Positions 24,442 to 36,570 of a stretch of DNA of 64,000 nt are shown one piece after another (position 1 is the stretch's first letter; the number at the start of each line of letters is the position of its first letter). Origin of the DNA: Anseranas semipalmata (lineage: Eukaryota; Chordata; Aves; Anseriformes; Anseranatidae); NCBI GenBank assembly GCA_013399115.1, contig VXAA01004234.1:248172-312171 (forward strand). The letters are read 5' to 3'. Position numbers and translations under genes: made by a program. A model generated the notes under the pieces. It saw only the letters and a program-made list of their open reading frames with translations. It ran no database searches and was not told the DNA's origin.

Positions 24442-26183
24442 AAAAGTTCAATAATTCTTTAACTAGAGATGGAGATAGTTGAAAATGGAAAAGCAGAAAT
24501 AAACTCTTCATTTCTGAAGCTGTCTTTGCTGTCTTTAGTGCTTGAATAATAGTTTTTAAGGAAGCATTATAGTCAGCAACTAAGATTCCTTCCAGCCTTT
24601 TGTGGGGGACAGAAGACAAACTGAATTCACACTCCTGGAAATCCACAAGGAGCTTTAAGGGAGAAAGAAACAATTAAGGCATAAATAGTACCATCAGGTG
24701 AATTCATCTGCCCACAGAGAAGTTTCTGTACATCAGACATCTGTGTGTGACTGTAGTTGTATACCAACACCCTTCTGAGTCAACCAACAGAAGGAAGCAA
24801 TTGCATTTCCTCCTGTACTAAGGTACTGCCAAAATACATCAGATTATCCACACTTACGATGTTCTTGTGAAGTGCCCATACTTCTCACCGATTCATTTAG
24901 ATATTCCAGTTATGTGCTTAATTTAGGATGGAGTGTAAGAGAAGGTATTTGAGGCCTTAAAATCATATTCTAAACATTTAGATTTCTTTACCTGATTTAA
25001 GGACACATAAATATGGTGTTTAAATTAGAATTTTAATCTCTAATATTTCTTCTAAAATCCGTGAAGAGAAGTAAAGGTACCTGAAGAGGATGACTGATTT
25101 CTTTTTGAAATATGTATCAAAGATAGATTAGATGAATTGCTCTCAGAAAGTGCTTGTTTCTTTCCATCAGCCACAGAGAGATGCTGGAGGAGAAATATGG
25201 GCTGACATCACAGTTTTAAACACATAAACTAAAACTAAAATATTAATGCCATCACTAACTTCACTGGGGATAATTTAGGTCTAAATATCTACAGTTCTTC
25301 TTTTACCATCAGAACAATGTTCTAGCACTTGTGAAAAAACAAGAAATGAAAGCCAAGGCAGCACACAAAACACCTCCTCATGTGCTTTGAAATTGAAGGT
25401 GGCTACTGTCAGGATGTTCAGGCACTGATGAAGTGATTAGAATTGGAACAAAGTTAACTGCAGTATTTGTTGCTCTTATTGCTAACTTTGTTGCAAAATT
25501 TGGTGGCTCCATGTGGGTTTGCTGAGATCTGAACTGGTTCTTTCTGTTGTAAAGAGACTCACTCCTGCTGAGGCTCTTACATATTTTATTATTTATTTTC
25601 TAGTAATTAGTCTGAACCACTGACTCAAACAGAACTAGCCAAGTGAAAAAGAAAATATAACAAAGTCCCCCAATATGTTGTCTTTGCCTAGGGCAATAAG
25701 CAGCTGACGGGTAATGGGACAGATGATGCTCCTCTTCTCAGTTCATCCATTTAGCTGCTTGTTTAAGACACACGAATGCTTATGTGGCTTGACCTGCTCT
25801 TTGGCATTTGAAACTTTCATATGTGTTCTTGGTAAAGCTGGACAGATTTTTCCTGACTTTTGGTAAACATCAATTCTTCAGCAAAACTTGGAAACTGAAG
25901 TATTTTGCTTTGAAAACAGATATGCTACCTTTCAAGATTATGTTAGATGACTCTTCCTCTCTTTTCCTGACAATTACAGGGCTAGTTGCATCTCTGAATG
26001 CACCACAAGATCCTTTCCTGGAAAAGCAAGGAAGTGGCAAATGGCCCTCCATCGTCAGTAAATGTTGTAGGAGATGCAGCATGAAGCTAAAGAGGGACAG
26101 GAGAGAAATCTGAATTCTGTAAAGGATGATGGCATCTATTAATTAGGCCACACAAAGTGAAATAGCTTGGGGGTGGAGGGACA

Positions 26184-26211
26184 TAAAAATAAATAAATAA
26201 ATAAATAAAAA
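26184..26211. repeat. AAAT microsatellite
   Basis: About six AAAT units. Low complexity. Confidence 0.95.
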
Positions 26212-27809
26212 TAGCACCTTATAATGAGATAATGACTTCTTCTGAGGAGCTGGAGATTAAATCTCTACTGAAAATAATGCAGAGAAGGTTCCTTATGCTG
26301 AAAACAAAGCACAGTGTTTACTTAGTCTGATAACATAAAGCATTACATATCACTCACAGGAATTTCCTAAATGGAATTACATTAATTTGGTTTGTGAGAA
26401 GCTAAAATTGATTGAGATTCATGTTGGATTTGGATTTGAATTTAGGTCTGGGTTGATCTCACTGATTTCTAGAAATGAAAACATTAGCTGCCTTGCCTGT
26501 GATAGTTCTCCAAGCTTGCTGATTGCCAGATGATAGACACAGTTGCTCCTTGTACCACGTTTCCCCCCCTGAAAGAGATGTCAATCTGAGGGTGACAGAT
26601 CCCTACTGGAGATACCTCTGTCCAATTGGGAACAAGATGAGATTAGATGCTTAAATTTAAGACAGACATAGCCTGATGAGATTAATCTGAGCCTTAATTT
26701 GCTAGTTCTATCAAAGTTAAGTAAGGATGTATGATCTGGGGCTGTAGATGTCTAGTAGCTTAATGGCTTATGGTGGGAGTCACTGAGTGAAAAAGTGTGG
26801 ATGCTTCCGTAAGCTCTGGGTTTCCTAATGGCTTTTTACAGTGGAAGAAGTTCTACTACTATTGCTTAGCTAAATAGTAGCTAAGTGTAACTACTAGAAG
26901 GTGGTTTATATTAGCAACTTCAAGGCAGAATGCTTCTTAAAAACCCTTCCGTTTTCCATGCTGTACAACTCGTCACTTGTTTTACCTTTTTTTCTGACTC
27001 CCTGGCCTCTGGTACATGTCAGCACAGCTCCTGAGGTCAAACTGAGTGAGAATCTGATGGCAGGAATCAACACTGATTTCCACATTGACTGTGTTTATTT
27101 CTATTCATTCCCTTGGGGACTTTGAGGTTTGTCTGTTTTGTTTTCTTCTCTTCTCATTTTCTTCCAAGGAACTTTACTGCTGCCTGTAAGGGAGAAAATC
27201 CAGATTTGCGAGCTGGCAATGGGAGCTTGGGGGCTCCCTGTAAATGCTGAAAACTTTTTGCTTTCTAGAATGTTTGTTTAAGAAAAGTGAGTTTAAACAG
27301 CTTGCATTGAGTGCTTGCTATGCAAAAGGATTTGCAACTCATAGGTACAAAATACTTCCCCCTTCTCCCTTACAGAGTTCCAGTACTATCCTCAGTGTAC
27401 AAACTCTTAACCTTACAAGGCAGAAACTGACATTAAAATTCCTTTTAAAGGTCTAAATGAAGTTTTCTCAGCAATACAATAAAATGTCAGGACCCACTCC
27501 CAACCCATAAAATGGTGGAGAAGAATATCTCACAATTGTGGCTGGAGTACAAGATTCCCTGTTTGTTCCTCCAGCCTCCCTCTTCATCCATACTCCTTCC
27601 AGTCTCTCCAGTACTGGACAGGGAAGTGCCAAACCTCAGAGAGGAGATGCTGATGAAACATCCCTTTATGCCAGAAAAAAATGTAGCTGGACTACTGGTC
27701 TCCTTTTAAAATGAAAGAGTCTAATAAATCATAAGGAAATGGAGAAATGTCTGACTCTAAATTAGTAGAAGATGATATAGGTCATGAAGTGAATATATTA
27801 CTTCAGGTG

Positions 27810-27841
27810 TTTTTTTTGTTGTTGTTTGTTTGTTTGTTTTT
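27810..27841. repeat. T-rich GTT/GTTT microsatellite
   Basis: A T run followed by GTT and GTTT units. Low complexity. Confidence 0.9.
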
Positions 27842-28523
27842 CTGTATTATAGATGACCAAATCCAAAATGCACTCCATCTTCACATTGACCCCATCTCCC
27901 CCAGAAATGGGTTCTTGGAGCCCTTGAGCCTGCAAGAAGAAAACACACATCACCTTCTAGCATGTGCATATCTGTGTTTGGGTGGGATGCAACTGGTCTC
28001 ACTCTCCCAAATAGTCTAGCCTCGTAAGAGGATCAGGACTCAGTGCTATGTGTCAACAGGGCAGGTGGGATCCATGGGGAGCTTGAACTTGTCAGCTGAG
28101 ATACATATATATCCTACATAGGATGATGTGAACATATGGGCAAGGGCATCAGCCCAGCCAATGACCTGGCCTTGGAGGTATAGAAAAGATGCAGAGACAG
28201 AACTAGGAAGAGAGTCAGAGAGTCCCAATATGAACCACTGAATTATTTTATTTACTACAAAGAAGTCTGTAAAAGTTCCTCTTTGTCATCCTATTGACAA
28301 ACTAACAATGAGCTCTTCTCTCTTTAGGAATTAGAAACAAGTGTAGGATGCATCTTGGAAGTCCCAGCGTCTAGCTAGAACTGAAGAGTTATTTGTGTAA
28401 TAGTGCCAGGTCTAACAAAGACCAGAACTGTGAGCTCCCTTTCATTTGGTCATACATGACTGACCAACAACTCATATATGAGCTTTTGTGTTAAAGCAAC
28501 CTGTGTGTCCTTCACCCTATAAA

Positions 28524-28560
28524 TTTTATTTTTATTTTTTTATTTTATTTTTTATTTTTT
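28524..28560. repeat. T-rich ATTTT microsatellite
   Basis: Irregular ATTTT/ATTTTTT units. Low complexity. Confidence 0.9.
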
Positions 28561-30249
28561 GTGCTTCAGCTAATCTACTCATGAAAGTGGATTCTCAAGG
28601 GCTCTCTATCCTAACTTTTGCCCTTTCTGAAAGCTCAACAGCCTTGTGAAAACAGAGCCGTGTCCTTAGGTGAACCACCATGGAGTGGTGAGCCTATTGA
28701 TCCCAACAGACCAGTCCATCCATTCCTTAGGAGGTGCCACCTCCGCAGAAAAGTTGAGCAGTGTGAGAAACATCTCCTGAGTGGCTGCATTTTATAGTCA
28801 GGGTAGAAAGGCTGCCCAGTACTGATTTACTCAGATATGCTTACTCCACAGGCAGCTCTGTCAGACCTGGTGCCTGACACTACATGAAGACCGCTGCACA
28901 AACCTTCCTTTCTGTCTTTTCACCCAATGTATTTTCCCTGCATGATCCTTGTGTAATGCCTCCAAGCCAATGCAACGCGCCTTGCCTCCTCTCAGTAAAT
29001 GATGGGGTGGGCTGGGTGAAAATTTACCACTAACTTTTTTTTTTTCTTTGAAAGGAAATCTGATCTGTTGATCAGACATGAATGCTGTTGAAGTATCTTC
29101 TTTTCTTGGAAAATTGCCCTATATTCTTGGCTAGCAAACTCCTCAGAAAGGGGGTGGGTAACTCAGTAAGCCCCAGAACATAACCATGGTTCATTTTCAG
29201 CTGATAACCTAAGTGCAAGTATGCTTTATTTATTTATTTTGTAAAGGAGATAAAATGTTTTCTTGCTTTGCTTTGATCAAGGCCTCTTCCCCCACATCAT
29301 ATCTTCCCAGTCATGCTCTGTCACTAACCACCATTGTCAAATGCAGGCCAACATTTTCAAGAACTTCCTCAGCTTCAATAATCATATGCCCACCTAACTT
29401 AAAGAGGCTTCATTTCCAGAGCAGGTGTCCACAACAAACCCTAAAAAAGGCAACCCCTCTTGAGAGTGACTCCATCTGAGTAAATATGAACAGAAACACC
29501 TGAAATGCAAAGTATGATCAGAAATCTGTGCTGCTCTTCTTCAGATGTTCTTGTCCTCCTTCAACCTGTTTTCTCTGTTCTCTCCCTCTTCCTCCTCAAG
29601 AGGCATACAACAAGTAAAATGACTTAGAAAACAGTGAGTTTTCAGCCCACACCATCTTCTCTTTAATCACTAAACTTGGTGATCCCTGTTCCCATCCTTC
29701 CCTTTCTCCCTCTGTGCTTTCACCTCCCACCACTTTCTCTGGCCAACAGACCTAGCTCTCAGCTTTACCTTTTCTTTGCAAATCTTTGCCTGCTCTTGTT
29801 CTCAAGCAAGGTCTTGCAATGCTCCTGGGATACAGTTTTTTTTTTTTTTTTAATTTTCTTCCTCCTCCTTTCCTTGTATTTTTCTGGGTAAGCTGAATGG
29901 TTAAAGCCACAGAAAACTCATCAGCTTTTGGGAGATAGTCACCTGTTGGAGCTACCTGGCCGGAACAGGCTCTTGCTTTTGCTGATGTATTAAATGTACT
30001 GTAACTGCTGCCACCAACAGGGCATTGAACAAAAATAAGCCATTTTTCCACCCCTTGCTTAACAGCTAGGTGTTAAAAAGAGATAATGAATAGATAAGAA
30101 GAATTTACATTCTAATATCAGTTCATTTGTTGTAGCAAGCTCCTCTCTTTTATAATGCTCTGTTAAAAAGCAGAACATACTGCTTTTTCTCATTCAGATT
30201 GCAAGAGGAATCTGAAACCTATATACTTTGACTACTTTATATGATGCAG

Positions 30250-30274
30250 AAAAAATAAAATAAAATAAAATAAA
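30250..30274. repeat. AAAAT pentamer microsatellite
   Basis: About five AAAAT units, the same motif on the opposite strand as at 19951. Low complexity. Confidence 0.9.
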
Positions 30275-30743
30275 GATGCTAAAACAAAGGAGTAACAAAG
30301 AAAATGCAAGAAATACCTTCACCTGATTCACTGATCTGTATGGCCTAAAATCATTGTTTCTAGTGAAGTTCAGCAGTAAAATCTGTTTCCCAGTGGCAAA
30401 AAAAAAAAAAGTCTGTTTTGTGCCTGCAGTTCCTTCTACAAGAGCTACTGCATGATTATTGATTTTCTGAAACTGTCTGCCCCAGAGTGAGAATGCTACC
30501 ATGAGTTCATGAGTTGCAGTACCATGTTGGGACAAAATGCTGAACATTATTTTTCACTTGCTTTAGGATTTTTGGCCATTGTCTAAGTTTATCCCCAAAA
30601 GGTTAAATAGCTTAATTTTCTTGAAAAGAATCCATTTATTTACACCCTGAGAAAAATAAATCCAAAACCTTTTTCTGCTATAAAAATGAGATGCAAAATG
30701 GCACAGAAGTTTCCAAAGTTCCTATTGATAATCTCTTAAATAT

Positions 30744-30805
30744 GAAAGAAAGGAAGAAAGGAAGAAAGGAAGAAAGGAAGAAAGGAAGAAAGGAAGAAAG
30801 AAAAG
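30744..30805. repeat. GGAAGAAA octamer microsatellite
   Basis: About 62 bases of pure purine on the plus strand, built from six regular GGAAGAAA units between GAAA ends. The complement is a pure pyrimidine strand. A mirror-type purine tract like this can in principle form triplex DNA. Confidence 0.95.
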
Positions 30806-31479
30806 ATGTAGTTGAAATAAAAGCATGGATTCAATTGCGAGTTTATATACAAATAAAATGATACAATGAATGTATGAATAGTTTGGAGAAAATATCCAAA
30901 CTATCTCCAGCTCTAATATAAGAATAGAGTATGGCAACTTTTAAAATTGTTTGATTTTTTTGTTCTTTTAACACATGCTTATATCACTACATTTAGTTCA
31001 ATGTAAGCTAAACTGCAGAGTTTCTGTTTGAGTCTGCCTGATTTGCAGGGTTCCAATTAGCCCCAGATATACTGAAATTCAAAGCCCTTCAGAGTAGGGT
31101 GAAGGCAGAAAGATCATGTTTATTTTCATTTGGTAAGAAATGCTTCCTACAAAAATAACTAGAACCTAAATTGCTCTTCCATGTTGCCATTTAATTTTGT
31201 GGGTGAGAATTTAGTACGGGATTTAGAAATCTCATGGTTCAATTCTCATGTCTTTGGGATTAAGGAAATTATTGTGAAGGAAGTTAGGACGAGGGTATAA
31301 AGCATAACAGATAATCTGAAATGATTCTCTATTTAATTCTGGAATAACAGTGCTCACACAAGGCACTATTGTGGAGTTGCCATTGGACTGGAGCCTATTT
31401 CATTCAATTTGCCTATACAGGGAAATTGCTCCCAACTCCCTCAGGCAGCTTTGTAGATCTGTTCAGGGATACTGAGGAA

Positions 31480-31690
31480 AATTAATCTGAATTAATTTTT
31501 GAAGTGGATTAGTTCAACTAAATTAAAATGCTGTGTGGACTCCCTCATTCAGAATTAAAGGGGCTTTAATTCAGTTTTGCTCCATTCAGGTTAACACTGG
31601 GTGAAGCAAGACAGAGCTAAGGCTCCTTTAGAATTATATCTGACTGAATGCAATTTAAATTCCTGCCTTTAATTAATTTAGAGCTATTTT
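31480..31690. repeat. Possible ancient DNA-transposon relic, AATTAA-rich
   Basis: Recurrent AATTAA motifs appear at both ends (about 31481-31500 and 31660-31680), with a 9-bp inverted repeat at its middle (gaattaaag, ggg loop, ctttaattc, 31552-31572). The pattern resembles non-autonomous hAT- or MITE-like amniote elements, but I cannot name a family and no target-site duplication was found. Confidence 0.25.
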
Positions 31691-32430
31691 TTTGATTCTC
31701 CCTGCATAAACAATAGTGTAATGTCTATGAAGGACAGCATACAAGATGCAAAGATCTCTGTCCACAACAGACAGACATGGACAGCATGGTAGATTCCTTT
31801 CCCACTCCAGTTTCTCTCAGCCTTTGCTCAGGAGAAACCTCCTGAAAGGACATCTCAGACTTGCTGTACATTTTGTCCTAGGTAGTCTTCTCAGCCTGGC
31901 TAATGTAAGGGTTGATAAAATGTGAAAGTGTGAAAGGCACTCATTTTTCAAGTCTTTTTTATTCAGTCAAAGGATAGTTACAGCTTCCAAGCCACTAGTG
32001 ACCTGCACTGTATTTGTAGTGTTGCCTTTCTGTGCCATTACAATTCTCCAGAGTCTTCTCCTCATTTCACTTCTTGAAATGAATTATTATATTAAAAATA
32101 AAAAGAAGAAAAAAAAGAACTATTTTAAGCACAAAAGGTAGCTACTCACCAGGAGTGTGAGGAGCAAACGAGAAAATGAAAACTTTATTCAAATACTTAG
32201 GGAACATATATGGACCTATTTTCTCTTGGGGCAAAATTCCCCCTTCAATAGATGTGAGAGACTATGTTCGTGCTGATGGTGGGGTACTACTGGTACACAT
32301 CAACAAGAAAATAGGGCATATTGACTAAAAAACTTGTGACATATTAAATCAATTAAAGGTATTCTCTATCTGGGTCTACCCAAGGGGTTTCTACTGATTT
32401 AACTAAATTGGTTTCTAAACTGATTTAGTT

Positions 32431-32458
32431 GTGGTGAATAAACTGTGGTGAATAAACT
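32431..32458. repeat. Two tandem copies of a 14-bp unit
   Basis: gtggtgaataaact occurs twice back to back. A minimal tandem duplication, probably replication slippage. Confidence 0.95.
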
Positions 32459-33289
32459 GTGTGTAGAACAGCCAGAAGTAAGTACAAAAGAATCTAAGTC
32501 AAAAAAATCAAAGAGAGTGTAAGAGGCACAGTGAAAGAGTTGAGGAAGAGACTAAGTGGCTGCTTAGCCTCTAGGGGTTATGAGAAGTGGTTGTGAGCAC
32601 CACTGTACAGATGATGAAGACAAGAAAATCTGGCTCTGCCCACACTGACCGTGATCCTGGAAGCACTGGGGATTGTAGAACAGAGGGTGGAAATCTGACT
32701 ACAGGCTTTGAAACTAGCATCTCTGAGGAACATGCTCAGAAAGTTCTGAAGTGGTGGTACTGAAACTGGCTGCCACATGTGGATCTTTGTCCAGCCAACG
32801 CTGACCTAGACAAAACAAACTTAGCGAGTAACAGAAGCATACGAATGATTATATTTAGGAAGGGTGGTTAAGAGATGTGAGGCAGTAGACCTCAGGTGCA
32901 ACAGGGAAGAGGTAACGAGAAGGGCTGTGCAGGGCTGGACATTGGTACAAGAAGATAGTCTCATGGCTAAAATTATTCCTGAACAGTTGAGATTCAGATG
33001 CTACAACAACTGTTGATTCTTCCTATCTGGCAGTGAAGAAATCATCTCATGCACCTATCTCAGAGTGCATCTGCAGTGGCCATCACCAGGGCACTGTAAA
33101 TGCTGTCAGCGTGACTTAGACAAGTGAACTGATCCCCTTCCTGGTGGATACCTGGGTGTGTTTCAGAAGTTAGCAAGAGCTGTGAACCATTCCTCGTGGG
33201 CAGTTGGGTTGCAATCACCTTATTCTGGAAGCTAAGAGAGTTTAATTGCAAGGGTCACATCGATGGTTTTGGGGCAGAGTGTGCCCTGG

Positions 33290-33355
33290 CAATCTGCAGA
33301 TATGGCTTCTGTATCTCAGTTTTCCAACTCTAAAATGGAGTATTACTTATTATGA
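33290..33355 (+). repeat. MIR-like SINE fragment, sense
   Basis: 'tgtatctcagttttccaact' followed by 'ctaaaatggagtattactta' matches the MIR tail phrase, usually 'ctgtgcctcagtttccccat' then 'ctgtaaaatggggataataa'. Only the tail half is recognisable. Confidence 0.5.
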
Positions 33356-34755
33356 ACATTGTGCATCTGTGTACAATTCATGGAATAAGAGATGGGACAG
33401 GGAACTGTAGATGTTAGGGACGTCAAAGAACTATTAGGTTAATTTTATGCCCTCTGTTCTCTCTTGCACCAAAGGAAGAACAGTCACAAGTGATGTCCCT
33501 ATGCATGAGTTTTAATAGGGTGTTATTCATCTCACTTGAGTTAAGCAAAAGATGAAGTTATTAACAGCATCATATATCATTAACATCCAGAACTGCTTCA
33601 CCAAGCATTCAGAAACTGATTCAAAATCATGGTTTGAATTGATAACACACTTGCAATAAGTTCTACAATTCTCTCTCTTTTTTCATGTCTTTACTAATTA
33701 TAAACCATCTGGGCATATGACAAGGTTTTTCAGATAATTCTTGGACAACACTGGGGACATTATCAATGTTTGTGATGATGGGAAAGAGGAGTTATGCACA
33801 GCATGAAACTTCTTTATGCTTCCTGATATTTTGGGGTTTAATTCACATGGCTGATACTGTTTCTTTTTTGTCCATTCCCATAAAACCTTTGGCTTGCACA
33901 TGCCAAACGTCCATGAACATACCTGGCTCTTTCTGCTCCCCATGCAAGTCAACCTCCTTCCATCTACTTCTGTATTGGAAAATGACCACACATGAAAGCA
34001 GTCTCTGTTTGGACTTTACCTGCTCATACAGCTGGCAGGTGACTAACGTTTCTCAGATGGCTTAACATGAGTCTAAGGGGTGCTCAGATAAGAAATGGCT
34101 GAGAACACTTATGCACCTATAGCAGGTATAACTGACTTGAGTTTGTTAGTAGTTTGCCAGAGAGGCTAGCTTTTAGGTCAGGCTATTCAAGTCCTCACAG
34201 CTATGCTGGATCCTTGTTTAACCTTCAGGCCATGTAGGCTTCACTAAATGCTTACTGGCAAGGTAGGAATTACTGTGGAATCTTCTTCAGTCTTTCTTAC
34301 TTCTCCTCTGCAACTTCAATAAAATGTATGAGTGACTAAAAGAACAACTTATGGACGGTCCATGAACCTAGTGTTCTCCCCTGAAGAACCCCAAACATCT
34401 GATAATAACCAACAGCTACAGTCAGATGATGAACAGCATGCCTAAAAGTTGTGCCAATTGCTCTGCACATGCCTCTTCCAACTTTTTCTTTTTTCTTTCA
34501 TGTTTTAGTAATGAAGTTTTAGCAAAAGTATTAAGCTGTGGAATTAGAAATCTCTTTAATAACCACTGAAGCACACAGTTTCTGACATGTATTTGCATGC
34601 TAACCTGAACATATAAAAGTGTTTGGGTTCTCACATGCTCCTGAATGTGGCTATGTATAAATGTGGACTGTCTCCAGTTACAGTTTCAGCAGGATATGGA
34701 AAAAATATTCAGCCTCATTAAGTTTAGCTTAAGTGAAGTTTTTCTGTTTGTGATG

Positions 34756-34756
34756 N
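34756..34756. other. Single unknown base
   Basis: One N directly before a short 9-bp tandem repeat (caggaggct, about 34760-34783). The only other lone N in the window joins the false duplication at 20466, so this may also mark a contig join. No long repeat flanks it here. Confidence 0.95.
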
Positions 34757-34976
34757 CACTCAGGAGGCTCAGGAGGCTCAGGAATAAAGAAAAAATGACC
34801 GTCAGCTTCCTAAAAGAACAAAGCTTCAACCTCACTCAGTTAGAGTTCTTGGTTGGGAGTCAGGATCTTGTTTTGTACATCAGTTCTACTCCAGATTTAT
34901 TAGGCATGTTTCAGCTCTGGGTACACAAATCTAAGTGAAGGTATCCCAAATGTAAATATTGACAGGGGTACTGAGT

Positions 34977-35433
34977 GTTCAATTCAGTTGCCCAAACATC
35001 CAGTGCCATTTGAGCCTGCCCAGCATATTCGAGATACCCATATGCATGTAGAATTACAAGAGCCCTGAACTCTTTGAGACTGTCAGCTAAACGCCAGCTG
35101 GAGATCCCTAAGGTATTTCAGATGCTCTAATAATGGGACTGTGACATGTCTATGTGCTTATCATTGTCAATAGAGACCTAGACCATGGAGCTGACAGAAC
35201 AGTTTAGCTTACTCTAAACTAGATATCTACTTTGGGGCAGTTGAATAACCCTCTGGTCTCCATTGTCTAAATCAAGGTGAGGAGTATACTTCCACATCTC
35301 CAGCTGTCTTGTCAAAAGGGTGTAAGTGTCCTGTCTCACATAAGCCCTGTGTCATGTCTGCCAGGCCCATGCAGATATCCTTTGGACATTTTAAATTGCA
35401 CTAAATATCTGCATTTAGGCAGCTGAATTCACC
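34977..35433. repeat. Unclassified element with imperfect terminal inverted repeats
   Basis: The left end reads ttcaattcagttgcccaaac and continues to 'agtgccattt' (to about 35011). The reverse complement of the right end reads ggtgaattcagctgcctaaa and continues to 'tagtgcaattt'. Roughly 35 bp at each end therefore match in inverted orientation with a few changes and small gaps. Length is about 457 bp with no coding capacity. This fits a non-autonomous, MITE-like DNA transposon. I believe similar sequence is dispersed in bird genomes, but I cannot assign a family. No clear target-site duplication was identified. Confidence 0.45.
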
Positions 35434-36000
35434 TGTGATTTTTACTGGCTGGAATGGGAGCTTCAATACACAGTTCACATCCATATACCTATGTGTATAG
35501 GTACTTAAAGGTGTTTGAACCTGGAGCTGAATCCCATTGCTCATGTGATACTTAGAAAATCAATTAATCCCTCTGAATCTCTGTTGCCCGTTAATAACAC
35601 GGAGATGATATCTCCGAAAATGCACATATACACACTTGCAAAGCACTGGATCTGTTTGCTCAGAGCACTGCCCAACAAAGCCTTAGGCAGCATGTCTGTT
35701 ATTTCTATGTACATTTTTTTACATATCGCTGTGGAAAAGCCTAGTGGCCCAGTCCCAGCTGCACAGCCCCACAGGAGCGTGTGCCACCCATACATATGAT
35801 AAAAGACTGGCTTACGCCCAACAGAGCTTCAGGGCAGAGAAGTAGTGGGTTAGATACCATCTGAGGGGTGATCACAACACACCCAGCCACTGTCAAGCCT
35901 CATGGAAAAATCTGAAAGAGAATAATACAGTGGCCGGGGAAAAACTTGCATTCAGATCTGGAACTGATTTGTATCACCTCTCTTTCTCCTGGGCAGCCTG
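35434..36000. other. Non-coding stretch with MIR-like tail
   Basis: Contains the MIR-like fragment at 35512-35690; nothing else is recognised. Confidence 0.5.
35512..35690 (+). repeat. MIR-like SINE fragment, sense
   Basis: 'tcaattaatccctctgaatc' and 'aataacacggagatgatatc', then 'ttgcaaagcactgg', follow the order of a MIR/CORE-SINE 3' half. That half usually reads 'tcacttaacctctctgtgcc', 'taaaatggggataataat' and 'tgtaaagcgcttgg'. Diverged but ordered. Confidence 0.5.
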
Positions 36001-36570
36001 TATAGTATTTAAAGGTGACGATATGCATCCTCTATAGGCCAGTGCACTAATGCCTTATCCCAGCCACAGACCCCCGCTGGCAGGAACTCCTTCCAGCCTC
36101 TGTGTCTTTGGCACTGACGGAGGACTCTGCTTTCTGTCAGTGTATTTGTGCAGTGACACATATTCTCTAGTGATTAGATTAACGTTGGCAAAGGCAATAT
36201 GAAAAACCCACACAGATTACCACTGTCACCCGCAGTAATTACATTTATTCATTTCCATTTAGCCAAGTTTTTACAAGCTGAGCAAGGGGCCAAATAAGCA
36301 ATAAACACAGAGGCAAGAAATTAAAATGCTGATCCGTTCACTGTGAAAACAATCAAACCATCATCTTTCTTTAGGCAGCTCATTCATCATCCAAGAGGGC
36401 CACAGTGTGCTGATATGGAGGGCTGGAAATCTAATGTTATTACATGTAAATTCACTAACATGAAATTACTGCCCCTGATGTGATTTTACTAATAAATTAG
36501 TTCATTTCTACCTTTTCGCAAGAGACTTTAGGGACCGTGGAGAATTGTACATGAGTCTCATAATCTCGCC
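36000..36570. promoter_or_regulatory. Candidate conserved non-coding block
   Basis: Almost free of simple repeats, mixed composition, and dense in homeodomain-type and related motifs. Examples are GTAATTACATTTATTCATTT around 36234-36253, AATAAATTAGTTCATTT around 36491-36507, and CCATTTAGCC. This composition is typical of deeply conserved enhancers near developmental genes. The evidence is pattern-based only. Confidence 0.35.

Larger units (their letters stand above)
21495..30743. other. Non-coding stretch with microsatellites
   Basis: No exon or RNA gene recognised on either strand across about 9 kb. It holds a 35-T run, a perfect hairpin (22625-22660) and several A- or T-rich microsatellites listed separately. 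Open frames reach about 100 codons but lack recognisable domains, and several are created by the simple repeats. Confidence 0.6.
30806..34955. other. Non-coding stretch
   Basis: No gene recognised. It includes an AATTAA-rich, partly palindromic patch (31480-31690), a short 14-bp direct repeat (32431-32458), a MIR-like fragment (33290-33355) and a single N at 34756. All frames are short and featureless. Confidence 0.6.
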
